From the NCBI GenBank assembly GCA_010093485.1, contig MU001494.1, forward strand, positions 704,301-768,300: a stretch of DNA of 64,000 bases, read 5' to 3'. Position numbers and translations under genes: made by a program. The notes under the pieces are model-generated. The model worked only from the letters and a program-made list of their open reading frames with translations, was not told the DNA's origin and did not search any database. Each line of letters starts with the position of its first letter. Position 1 is the first letter of the stretch. Of the stretch, positions 11,134 through 22,223 are shown piece by piece. Origin of the DNA: Karstenula rhodostoma CBS 690.94 (lineage: Eukaryota; Ascomycota; Dothideomycetes; Pleosporales; Didymosphaeriaceae).

Positions 11134-12058
11134 GGTGTCTGACCTCAGCTCGCTCGCGCGGCCCGGTGATGTGCTTGAATGCACGATGCATACAGCGCGG
11201 TGTATGAAGTCAAGCACTACTGCTTGTCAGAGCGCAGAAAATGTGGGCTGCCCCATTGTGTTTTTCTGCGCCAGCCCCAATGCATCTGAACACTACTTAC
11301 ACCTGATCATGTATTTGCAAGTGATGCGGTGTAGTCCTCATAACATACGGGCATGGCGTTGGGTGTGTTTTAGGAGCACTCTGAGTGGGAGTTTGGTTTT
11401 AAGAACGTCACTAGTTCGTATAGATCCAGTCAACTCAAGCTCTGACCAAGACATCGACTCGTGCAATGCAAAAATGCTGCTCTTTGATTCAGCCTTCTTC
11501 CTTGATGTTTTGAGGCGTGCAGCGCAACAATCTTGGAAATCTTGCTTATTTCGAAGCTCGGGGCACCGACCCAACCTCCCAATAACGACCGTTGTCAGGG
11601 TCTACACCGTCCCAGGAAAGTACGGGTGCGTAACGCGTTTGGTTTTCGCTTGTAAAAGACCACAATGAGGTCCGATCACCCCAGCCACGCGCACCGGTAT
11701 CGTTGCCGACGTCATCAACATAAACACGCGCCAACGGTAACTCGCGCTTTATATCTATTAACGTGTCGCTCTTGTTCTTGCGCTGTACCATTGCACCACA
11801 CGACAACTGCATTCCTCTGTCAATTCCGAGAAGCTCTGACTTTGTAGCTCAGCCACCCTTCGCACCTCGCTCTTGCAATGCGCGGCACACAGCTTCGCGA
11901 GACGCCTAGCCTCGCTCGAGTTCAACAAGCTACTAGACTCTTGGCGGTAGTCACCAATTGCGACCACTTACTCCCGGCTACAAATACACGATCTTACAAT
12001 CCAACATTCACACCACGAGCTCTACACCTCTTCACGCACCCTCCCACCTCCGCCTACC
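11134..12058. other. Intergenic region, no gene seen
   Basis: Lies downstream of NCL1 and upstream of the four-helix membrane protein gene. The + strand has a 177-codon open frame (11135-11668), but its codon use and composition are not protein-like and it directly follows a stop codon, so it is not called. The last 200 bp are C/T-rich, like a fungal promoter and 5' UTR. Confidence 0.6.
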
Positions 12059-12796
12059 ATGGCAAAACCTACAATTGATTGGAGAAAGCGCATTCTACTA
12101 CCCTTATGGGCTATACGGATATGCATGATGCTTGTCGTTGTCATTGGCTTCTCTATGGCGATGGGCTCCAGCTATGACGATGTTCGGTACCCGTGCGTAC
12201 TCCCAAGCCACCTCTTTGCAGACACGATTACTGACCCTCGACAGCGCTGCCGTAACCTTTCTCTTCTTCACAGTCCTCGTCCTGCTGTTGGACGTGGTAC
12301 AGATCATCCTTTGGTCCCGCGACAGGCTGTATCCTGTCTACTTTGCGGGCTTGACTATCTTCCAAGCGGCCTTCTGGGGACTCGTATTGCTCATGGACAT
12401 TATTTCGGTTGCAAATAATCAGCAAAACCCTCGCGCAGTGGGCTTGGTGGTCGTCGTATTGTAAGGATGCCTCCACCGCGACATAGCGTTCTTCAATGCT
12501 AACATAACTTGCGCAGTCTCTTATACCTCAGCTCTTTCAGCTATGCTCTGCGTAGCTGTGTGAAGCAACGCAGGCTCTCCAAACGAGGTCACTATGCGCC
12601 GGCGAACGATGCAGGCACGCCCGCTGTTGCCGAGATTCGGTATTCAGAGTCGACGTTCGATCGAAACGATAAGCACTACCACTCGCCGATGTACCGTGGG
12701 GGGGACTTGGGAGAAATAGAGCCGCTTCATACCGAAAACGACGGACCCGTGGATCACTATGTCGATCGACCTAGGAAATTTGCGACGGTGGTGTGA
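12059..12796 (+). CDS. Four-helix membrane protein, MARVEL-like topology
   Basis: Exons 12059-12186, 12245-12460 and 12517-12796 splice in frame to 207 residues, with 58- and 56-bp introns. Four hydrophobic helices are visible near residues 12-36, 44-66, 70-98 and 108-128, with charged sequence WSRDRLYP between the second and third. The C-terminal tail (about 130-207) is hydrophilic and has several Tyr and His residues. Length, helix spacing and tail resemble fungal MARVEL-type plasma membrane proteins, but no diagnostic motif was seen, so the family call is tentative. The ATG at 12059 lies in a CACCATGGCA context right after a C-rich leader, typical of fungal starts. Confidence 0.75.
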
Positions 12797-13343
12797 AAGA
12801 CAAGTTGGCCAAAGGCGTTGATGAATGCCTGACGGGCCAGCAGGTCAACAGGGATAAGAGAGGGGTACAACTTGAAATGCATATTTGGGACGGTATCTCG
12901 ACCTCGGGAGTTATTTTGGATGGATACCCACAGGCTGGCGGGCCAATTCAATTTGCTTCGCCCCCGTTTCGCTGAGACGGTCTGTAAGGGCTCATGATTT
13001 GGCAGTAAAATTCTGCATGGTAATGGGAAACGAGTGCACACGTATCGCTTCTTAATGAGCTAAGCAATGTTTCAACTGGATATATAATAATAGTAAAACT
13101 TACAACTGAACTCGCACATACTCTACGCGAGCCTAGCACCCGTCCACGCATATTCCCGGCGCCAGTTTCCCCACACGGTCTCCGCACTTCGACCTCCACC
13201 ATCTCAATACTCTCGTGTCAGCGCTGCAGAACCCCGCTGTACGTCATGGCGCACCGAGGTAGCCCTCACAACATCCAACCCCACAACACAACACAACGTC
13301 TCCAGGAAAGGACAAGCATCACTGTTTCAAGTTCTAACCCATC
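12797..13343. other. Intergenic region, no gene seen
   Basis: Between the stop of the membrane protein gene and the start of the SDR gene. It holds the 3' flank of the first and a C/A-rich leader (ACAACACAACAC near 13280) of the second. No other coding signal was found. Confidence 0.6.
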
Positions 13344-14813
13344 ATGCCATCACACCAGCAAATCGTCCAATCCCGCGGCATCTACCACGGCCTCCCCGTC
13401 TACGATGCATCCGTCAAAGGCCTCACAGCCATAATTACGGGCGCGAACGGCATCTCCGGGAACTACATGCTGCGTGTGCTGGCGCAGAATCCGGAGCGCT
13501 GGTCGAAGATATATTGCCTGAGTCGCAGACCGCCTGCAATTCCGGACGGTGAGCATGAAATCTTGTTCTCAAATGTGAATAATCTGGTGTTGGATGTACT
13601 GACCGACGAATCGTAGGATTGCCCAGCAACGCCGAACACATTCCCTTGGATTTTCTCAAAGACAAAGAAGAGATCGCAAAGGTGCTGACAGAGAAGGGTG
13701 TAACAGCCGACTACATCTTCTTCTACAGCTATGTGCAGGTCAAGCCCAAGGAAGGAAGCGGACTGTGGAGCAATGCAGAGGAGATGTGTAGGGTGAACCG
13801 TACGTCTCGTCCCACTCTCCTCTCTTTCCGCTACATAACGCCCAGCTAACACCCAGCAGTGGCACTCCTCCAAAACTTCCTTTCCGCACTCCCCCTGGCA
13901 AACATCAAACCTAAACGCATCATGCTGCAAGTACAATACTATATACGCGTTTATGATGATGTTACTTACAGGCCCTGGCAGTCAAACCGGCGCCAAAAAC
14001 TACGGCACGCACCTCGGCCCCGCCGCCACCCCACAGGAAGAACACCACCCCCGCGTCACCCTCGAGCCAAACTTCTACTACCTGCAGGAAGATTTCCTCT
14101 GGGAGTACTGCCGCACCCACGGCGTGGAGTGGAATGTAGCCATGCCCAGCTACATCATCGGCGCTGTGCCCGACGCAGCTATGAACCTAGTCTACCCGCT
14201 CGGCATCTACGCGTCCGTGACGGCGCACCTAAAGACCACGCTCGAGTTCCCCAGCGATCTCAAGGCATGGGAAGCAACGCAAGTCGGGTCCTCCAGCACG
14301 CTGAACGCCTACCTCGAGGAATGGGCGGTTCTCACCCCTCACGCGAAGAACGAGAAACTCAATGCCGCCGACTCTTCGCCTTTTGCGTGGGGCACGTTCT
14401 GGAAGAAGATGGCCGACTGGTACGGCGTCCCCTGCGGCCGGCCATCCCTAGATCCAAAGGACTACACCCTAATCATAACGCCGTACGATCCGCCACCGAG
14501 AGGCTTCGGGGCCCCGGCGACACACCACGTGCGCTTCACGCTGACGAGCTGGGCGCGCCGGCCGCACGTGCAAAAAGCGTGGGCGGAGATCATCTCCCAG
14601 TATGGCCTGAAGAACGCGCAGAAGTTGGAAGACATGGATATCGACCGTATCTTTGCGTTTGCGGATGGGAGTTTGCTTGGCGGGTCGTTGGATTTGAGCA
14701 TGAATAAGGCGCGGAAGATGGGGTGGCATGGGTTTGTAGATACGAGTGAGAGTGTGAGGGAGGTTTTAGGGGAGTTTGTGGGGCTAGGAATGTTGCCGCC
14801 GCTGCCAAAGTGA
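13344..14813 (+). CDS. PRISE-type short-chain dehydrogenase/reductase
   Basis: Exons 13344-13548, 13617-13799, 13860-13926 and 13982-14813 join to 428 residues. The N-terminal nucleotide-binding motif is TGANGISGNY (GxxGxxG, near residues 32-41), and a later RPP arginine suggests NADP(H). The downstream block TGAKNYGTHLG and the FYYLQEDFLWEYC region, with its Tyr, match progesterone 5-beta-reductase/iridoid synthase-like (PRISE) SDRs, which reduce enone substrates. The natural substrate here is unknown. The third intron (13927-13981) starts GCAAGT and ends GGCAG. It is the only choice found that restores MLQTGAKNYG; GT donors nearby lead into a long but meaningless shadow frame. The gene stands alone, without pathway neighbours. 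Confidence 0.87.
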
Positions 14814-15181
14814 GGGGACGATGCTCTTCTAATAGGAAAAACCCACTCTGTGGCCATTGTGCCTCCGTCAGTCCATACAACTGTGAGTCCCACTGAGAGG
14901 TTCTTCCATCACGATCATCTCAAGATCTCGGTCAACTCCATGGTAAAGTGCAATGACGTGATTAATCTATCGTCGTACTTAAACCTACGAAGGCATGTCT
15001 CCGTAGTAATCAAAAACATTGCACCCTTATCAAAGGAAAAAACCAACTAGAACCCCAAAGCGTCTCCATCAGATCACAGCCATGCCTTTGCGTTTATCCA
15101 TCCTCGCATCCAGCATCGCCTGGATGTGTCCATGATGTTCTGGCGACGCGATCTCTATGTGACCCGTGAGTTAGTGTTATC
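14814..15181. other. Convergent intergenic region, no gene seen
   Basis: This is the shared 3' flank of the SDR gene (+) and the vWA-like gene (-). It contains A/T-rich stretches suited to polyadenylation but no coding signal. Confidence 0.6.
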
Positions 15182-17501
15182 TCAATCCGAAAAAATTACG
15201 AGTTCCTCACCTATTGGCGCAATACATGAAGGTAACTTCTGCCGAGATGAAGCTTCATACTCGAGGACTGCTTGGTGCCAATGTATCTCTTTCGCCATGC
15301 AATGAATGACTTGCTTCATGTCTTCACGCTCATCAGGAATGCCCATGGCTAGATTTTCCACTCGTTTCTTTGGCGTTTCATTGTCAAATTTGTTGAGAAC
15401 ATGGAAGGCATGGCGTTTGAAAACATCCAAACTGAAATCGTGGGGAGGCGCCAGCCTGCCGAGCTTTGCAACGGCGACCAATGGAGCTTCTGTGTAGGAC
15501 CAAGTACCCGGTGGACTAAAGGTGCTCCTGTAGAAGACCTGGACTGAGAGAAGATGGGCGAGCTTGGCATCGAGTTTTTCGGCTGCGTACAACTCTTGTC
15601 GCAAGTTCGTGGCATCCAGACTGTGCTGGAGAAGTGGATCTTTACAGGACCCACAAAGCTGTTGCGTCTGTGGTGGTGTGACCCGAAGATGGGCGAAGAA
15701 GCAAAAAGCTTGCCCAGATCGTAGAACACTCATTGTGGTAGGCCCATCAATTTCCAGTACCTCACAGCCGCTTTTCGGCCGAAGATCCACATGTATATCC
15801 TTGATACTTCCAACCGGACCTTTCGAACGCGCTTGAAGAATGATCTGCTTGATCCGGCCGGGTACTGATTGGTAATGAGTCCAATTGCTCACAAAAACGT
15901 TCTTGCAACACGTCTCGTGGCAGACCATCTCCCTGTGCTCCTCATTCGGGATGAACGGTAGCACAGCGGGGTTGATCTGGTGAATGTGTATGCTCGGAAA
16001 TGTGTCTGACACGGTATGAAGCACGTCGAAGGCCGGAGACAATAATATTACGTGGCAGCGCTCGTGCTTTGGCGTTTCCTTCTCCAAGGACTTAGCGATC
16101 GCCAGGATGACGTTAGACATAGATGGAGTTGGACGTGGCGGATTCCAGGCTTGAGTGCCGTACTGCTCGATGTCCAAGGTTAAATCGCGGAAAATCTCCT
16201 CAGTGCCCGAGCATACGGGACGCAGCGGGAGTAGCTTGTCTGGAACGGTGCTCGCCACTGAACCATGCGTGCAGTGAGTCGTGTAGAGAGCGACACGGTC
16301 ACCTCGATCAAGCTGGTGAAGCCCACCAGTAGCTGCTTCGAGAGCACGCGTGAGACTGTCCTTGCTGACATAGTAACCGTTATCAATAACAAAGACGACA
16401 TCAATGCTCGAATCCACAAGTTCACGGCGGTTGTGTAGTACGCCCTTGATCTCAACGCTAGCCCAGAATTCTTGACTTTGGTCTGACCCAAGGACTTTTA
16501 CCTCCGACAAAACGTTGATAGTCGTCTTTAGAGTCGCCGGCATTTGAGGAGCTTCGTGAGTCTCGATCGCGTCTACATCATGTCGGTTTTCAAGCGGTGA
16601 GGGGAGTCCACGCGCTACCTGTTTGATCATCGAACTGATGCTGGTATCGCTGCTACGTGTTAAGTCTGCAACTGATAAGGGCGTCGTGATAAATGACTTA
16701 CTTTGCAGCTTCCGTCCGCAGAAGCTCGGCATTATCGATACCGTCATCATTGCAGTCTTCGGCGTGAGTCGGCAGCTCGGTAGCTTTCGCGTCGCTACTT
16801 GAGCGCAGAAGTCGAGTGAAGCCATTAGGGAAAAGACGAGCGCGTGACGAGCGCCGTTTCGTCAATTTGGGCTCTCCAGCATGCTGCACTTCCTCGAGGG
16901 CCTGTTGTGCGGGAGTGTGAGCCGGGCAGATCGTGTTGTTGGATGAGGTCGGCTCAGATTCAGCGTCGACCTGTGGCCACGGTGCGGGCGGCGCGTCAAA
17001 GCTGGCACGTACCTTACTCGAGTCGGCGGGTTCGTTGCCACTGCTGCTTCGCGAAAAAGCCATGCTGGAGTGACTCGCGCTTGATTCCGATGCTGTTGAT
17101 CTGCTGCTCCTGCTTTTCCGTATTGTCAGAGGTTGATCACTGGGAATGCGGCTGACAGGAAGCGGCATCACGGTACTGATGGTGCAAGTCGACGCTACTT
17201 TCAGTGGATTGTATGCGTTGAAGAAATCTTCAAGCGGTTCCGCCAAACCGTGTAGCGTTGCTTCAAGGTTCCATTCGGATGGTGACGCCCAAATGTCGCT
17301 TGAAATCTGGGTGATGATGTCGTCGAGGGGACCGTCACAGGCTTCGTTCCGAGGCTGATGGGGTGACTTACGAACAATGCGCCGATAGAATGTTGCTCTC
17401 CGCGATGCTCTACGTGCCTTTTTCCGAATGTGCAGTGGTGAGGGGAAAAGATTGGGGTTGGCCGTTGGGGGCAAGACAGCGACTGATTGTTTTGAAGCCA
17501 T
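15182..17501 (-). CDS. von Willebrand factor A-like domain protein
   Basis: Exons 17501-16702 and 16652-15182 (49-bp intron) give 756 residues. The first ~270 residues are Ser/Arg/Thr-rich and probably disordered. Residues about 330-510 look like a vWA fold: a strand SSIDVVFVIDNGYYVSKDSL, a helix SLTRALEAATGGLHQL, DRGDRVALYTT, and a later strand CHVILLSPAFD. The usual metal-site signature DxSxS is replaced by DNGYY, so metal binding may be lost or altered. The rest (about 550-756) is a mixed alpha/beta region without a recognised motif. The ATG at 17501 (MASKQSVAV) was chosen; an upstream in-frame extension has no ATG. Function unknown; fungal vWA proteins of this kind are often scaffolds. 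Confidence 0.7.
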
Positions 17502-18104
17502 GCCTTCACGCGTTGCCTGGCGGATCCCAAACAAACGACTTTAGAGCACCCTCACCCAGGTTCATATCAAACAGCCGAGGATCAAGCGTGGCGCTCCACG
17601 GTTATGCGACCGGCGTGAGTTCTGTCTCGACGCTCGATTGATATCCTGCCGTTGTGCCGCCGTCTTTCAGTATACCAATAGGCCGTAAAAGCTTGCAAGG
17701 GCGCTGTCTCGAAGAGTATCTCGGCGAGATAAAGATGACGCAGATACGCAGGAATGAGAACAGGATGTTACCGCGCTACGATCCAAAAGATATCGTTTAG
17801 AAAATGGAATGCCGCAAGGAAACATTACGTTGGAGATTGAAACAGGGTGAGATTGTCAACGTGTGCAGACGTTCATGAGGAAACTACGCTGGGGATGTAG
17901 CGGAACCCATCGTGCCTGCCCGTTCTAACATCATCACTCTGCCCGTACCCTCTAAATGTTGCAAAGGTACTTGTGCCTGCACTCATACCGCGTACTGTTC
18001 GGGGTATCATGCTGCGATTGCCAATCGAACCATTTCCACCCGGCATAAGATTTGAAACTACCGGTGGTATACAAACCGCCGTCCCACACGGTGCATGATT
18101 GCAT
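17502..18104. other. Intergenic region, no gene seen
   Basis: Promoter side of the vWA-like gene and 3' side of the FTS-like gene, both on the minus strand. No open frame with gene-like composition was found. Confidence 0.6.
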
Positions 18105-19251
18105 CTATATTTCGGCAGTTCTCGAGGCCACTGCCTCTAGCTCCTTCTGCATCCTCACCGCAGAGTCTTCGTCGCTGTTGCGGAAGCGGATCTGTCGACA
18201 TGTCAGTGTTATTTGGCCATCATGTGGGGCGGAAAGGACAAACAATATCTTCGCTTGCTGCTCCACCAAAGAGGACAGGCTCTGAAAGACTGGCTTTGAC
18301 GGCCTTCCTGACGCGTTCCTCCCACACGCCCTCCCAGTTCCACTCTCCGGGTCGACGGTTTCTGACCAAGGTAGAGCCCCCGGTTGCCCGTCCTTGCGAG
18401 CTCCCCTGAGATTCCGCTGTCGTTGACGTGGGCGATGATTGCTGGGTGTGTAGCGCAGACGCGCGGTAGGCACGCCAAGCATGGTACGCGCTGGGGTTTG
18501 CTGCTGCTTCAATTGCGATTGAGTCGAGTACCTGCTCTTCACTGAATGTGCTACGAATGTAATCTAGTACTCCCACCATGGACACAGGCTTCGCGGCAAT
18601 GCCAGTCAGATCCAGCGGGACTGGAGTACCGTTTCTACCGTCTGACTGTACAGGCGTGTGACTCTGGGCGGGCGTACCTAGGCCTGAGCCGCTTACATTG
18701 CGGGAACTTGCTGCGGACCGCCGTGCGCGTCCGAACCACTGCGGGAAGCCGTGTCGAAGACTGAAGCCGCCGGGAGGGAGCCGTTCTTCGTCGGTGGCAC
18801 TCACTGTGTCCGTGTCCGACGAGCCCGTGGTGTACGTGTACGTGGTGAGTGGCGTGAGCAGCGGGTGGAAGACATCGGTTGAGAAGGTCACGAGGGGCGG
18901 CAAAGACGGGTAGTTGGGCGGAAATGAGATCTGAAAACGCAGCACTGCGGGAGCATAGGGCCCTGTGCATGGTGAATATTTGGCGCTGGGTTGGATGGCG
19001 AGGGCAGCGACATGGGAATGACTGGCCCGGCAGATAGCAAGTACCTTTTCGCACGAAGATGACGCCGACCCACAGCGCGGGGTTGGCAGGCGTGATGCTC
19101 ACGAAGACACCGTCGAGTTGGGCATGTCGCAGACTGGAGCTGTGCACTGTTAGGCGCCAGCGCAGAGAGCCAACGTTGCGACTCACAACTCGACAAGGAG
19201 CTGCTGCCGCCGGAAGGAGATGAGCGCTGGTGACAAGGCGGGTAGAGACAT
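18105..19251 (-). CDS. FTS/AKTIP-like inactive E2 (UBC-fold) protein
   Basis: Exons 19251-19187, 19139-19045, 18962-18244 and 18191-18105 join in frame to 321 residues. The UBC fold is visible: LISFRRQQLLVEF, LDGVFVSITPANPALWVGVIF, then ISFPPNYPSLPPLVTF and DVFHPLLTP. Where an active E2 has its catalytic cysteine, this protein continues LTTYTYTTG without any Cys, so it cannot form an E2-ubiquitin thioester there. The later LRHGFPQWF and VGVLDYIRSTF match the pattern of AKTIP/FTS proteins, which act with Hook and FHIP in dynein-linked endosome transport (family knowledge). Ser/Thr-rich inserts (about 90-150 and 190-230) separate the blocks. Without the last 52-bp intron the frame ends early at a TGA; splicing adds 28 residues ending SRTAEI. 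Confidence 0.8.
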
Positions 19252-22223
19252 GATGCCAGCAGTATGGAGAGATGCTAGCGGTGAGAGAGGGTGGGATGAA
19301 TTGCGCCTATCCCCGCTGCGTTAGCGTGCAGATCGTTGCTTGGCGCAGCGTCGGGCCAGTCGATGCGTCTCCACGCCGCTGCCGCGCTGTCCAAGTTTCC
19401 CGTCGATGTGAGATCTCATCTGGCCAGGACTCAGGCGCTCACCACCGTCGGGCATCTGTGTACAGGACGCCTTGCTAGCTCGACGACGTGACGTGGCAGC
19501 ACGCCCGTGGAGAAGACGCTGGTCTCACCGGAGCTGTGACGGAGGCGCCCTGTCGTCGAAGCCTGGTCGCTGGTCAGTCGGTCGCTTGCAGACACCGTCC
19601 TTCACGATAATCGAAACGACGCACCGCGCCCGATACCAGGGACAGCGCCCGTCTGCCGGATCGCTTCCATGTTGGGCTCCCGTCGCAGCAAGGCTACCTG
19701 CGCCGTGGCTGCAGGAACTAGATGAGCAATGTGCCCACAGGCTCGACAATCTGCTGTGCCATGGCGCGCCCCAATCGGTGCGGCGCTGGCGTGTGGCACG
19801 AGGGAAAGAGGGAAAAAAAAGGTGTTGCGTCCTCAGATGCATGGCGCCCCGGCGGTTGAGCGCTATTGAGAGCAACAGGGCGCGGTGCAGACGGGTCAAA
19901 GGGTGCGATAGTGCAACACGCCGTGTAACTCGCGGCGCTCGACGTGCGCGGGTGCGAATGGACCGGATGAAACGGGCGCCCGAAGAAGCAACATGGCAAG
20001 CGACCAAGGATGGTTCAACGGCTGGGCAGTGGCAGCGAGCGTCGGTCACGTGGCGGCGGAGCAGCCCAAGTGGTCTTGCTGGCTGCTGGTGGTGCTGGAG
20101 GGCTTTGGGGTGGCGTCCACGCACCCACACGAGCCAACGACTCGGAATGGCGGGCCCGCCGACTCGGGTCTGGAGGAGGTCACCTGCCGACGTCCTCCAG
20201 TGCTCCCGTGCTCCCGTGCTCCAGTCCTCCATGCTGCGTGTTGCGGGCGCTGGTGTTGCCGGGGGAGCGCGCGAACGGCCGGTCGGCCCCCCAGCGTCTG
20301 TTTCGTGCTGGGTCGGGCGTGTTTGCCCTCCCACGCGCGCGTCGAGCAGTCGGCGCAGACGGGCAGCATCGCGATTAGCGCAGCGCCCGTCGGAGGATTC
20401 TGGCAGCAATCACACGGCGAGGACCACGGGCCTGGCAACACTGGCGTCGCGGTTTCGAGCCCAGAAGCCGCTAAGAACAATGGCCGTCTCAAAGTCTTCT
20501 ACGCTAGCCCGCTACCCCTGTGCATCGTGTCAATCTCGCGTGGCCTGCAAGCAACCCCGGTCCTGCCCTGCAACACCCAGCCTTACGTCCACACCGCCGC
20601 ACTGCCGGCTCCACTCGCTGCCAAACAGCCGTTATGCTTACCCCTTTGGTCCGTCTCGCCGCGCAAACTCTCCTCGAGAGCTGCTTGCGACACGCCGCGG
20701 AAGTCCTTCCGCGCCCCGCCATGACGAGCCGCCCACGCCCACTTGCCCGGCTCGCCGACCGCCGCCGTCAGCTGATGCTATCGTGGGCCCGATCGAGGAG
20801 CTCCATGGACAACAACGCCGTGGCCTTGTTCGCGACAACTGGCTGCGGATGAAGCTGACCGCGTGAGGTGACGAGTCGACACGAGAGGTCCTGCATCCTC
20901 CCACGTTGGCTGACAGGAGCGCGACTCGCCGCAGACGAGCGATGCTCTCCCCCATCGTCATCTGCTCACATGGCGATGCATTATTACACGCTGCTGCTTG
21001 CCGCCATCTGTCGTTGGGCACAGTCATCGAGTCGACACGTTGGGATACACCGCCATTTTGTATGCTGCAACGTTGTCACCACCCAAGAGGCAGCATGGAA
21101 CCGATCCGATCCGCGGGGCATGTTTCTTGATAAAAGGAAAAAAAGAAAAAAAGAGACAGAGAATAAGCCGATTGCTCCGCCCTCTGACTCGCCCGCTGTC
21201 GAAGATTTCGATGATCCTGCGCGCTGGTGGTTGCCCCTGAACCAGCTGCAACGCCGTCCATGGTCTAGTCGAGGAGCGAATAAAGGGCGTCGGACCGTGG
21301 GAATTCATGTTTGCCCCCGGGGAAGCTCAAATAGCTTCCGTCCCCGGTTGCGGCTTCAGAGCGGCCAGAGATGGTCGGCACGACGTTCAGTCTTTGTCAG
21401 GTAGCGACAGGGAACCCTTGCATGATGCGTGGTGCGCTGATGGGCCTGCTGCAGCCTAGGAACCTGTCCGCTTCCGCGGGTTTTGACTAATCCCAGCCTA
21501 CATTGCCTTACCGGGACGTGCGTGGTGATCTTCTCTTCGCGATTTCTGTCATGCCACTTCGTCGCTCAACGCTCACACTTGCTACCCTGGTCCACCTTAC
21601 TCGCTTGCCTGTAGCACCTCCAATGCCGTGGTTCCGCTCAAGCCGCCTCCGGCCCTGTGTGCTGCGAAGCTTCCATGGCCCTGGCCCACGTTCAGGGGCA
21701 GCGAGCCCGGTTTTGCCCTCATCTCGCGCTCACAGGCGCGCATTCCGTTGGCTTGGAGTCACAAAGTGATGTACGGTGGTATTGGACACTGTTCGAGTGC
21801 CAGCACAACTGTCCTGGCGCCCTACTGACACGCCTATGACCATGCTTTGTCCAAGACGTAGCTCTGCGCTCCATTACATGTGCTGGTCCTCCCGCTGTCT
21901 CTATCCGCCCATTACGACGTATCCACTTCCAAAACAAACACCGCCTGCTTCCCCGTTTCCTCCCCGCCGCTGCCATCCTTGTCACTAGCAGCGGTCTACC
22001 CGCTCACACAGCGCCACTTAAATCTTCCTGTCGTCGTATATAACTTCTGACATCCGCCTCATAACACACTGACCCCTTCTTAACACCCCAAGCACTAGTG
22101 TCGTCGCCTGACACGTTGCATATGTATTGCTGGTCTCTCCAACAGCTTCACATCTATCCCTAACCCTTCCGTCACTCTACCGCCTTCCCACCTCCGTCGC
22201 CCTACAGCGTCTACACAAACACA
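19252..22223. other. Long divergent intergenic region, GC-rich, no gene supported
   Basis: Nearly 3 kb lies between the divergent starts of the FTS-like and MFS genes. From 19270 to 20870 it is GC-rich, so chance open frames are long on both strands (up to 464 codons on + and 294 on -). They overlap each other and consist of Arg/Ser/Pro/Ala runs without domains or splice logic. Near 20198-20232 a short CTCCCGTGCTCC-type repeat occurs. From 21130 an A/G run interrupts, and the last 300 bp look like a C/T-rich fungal promoter leading to the ATG at 22224. An untranslated RNA cannot be excluded. Confidence 0.5.

Noticed and set aside
13859..14707. 282-codon frame through the reductase gene
   Set aside because: It runs through an intron and in the wrong frame against the conserved TGAKNYGTHLG and later blocks. 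The competing frame to 14813 is protein-like.
19525..20409. 294-codon open frame on the minus strand
   Set aside because: It is antisense to the previous frame and has the same low-complexity composition and no family features.
19472..20866. 464-codon open frame on the plus strand
   Set aside because: It lies in GC-rich DNA where four or more other frames on both strands are also open. Its product is Arg/Ser/Ala/Pro-rich without domains, and no splice or start context supports it.
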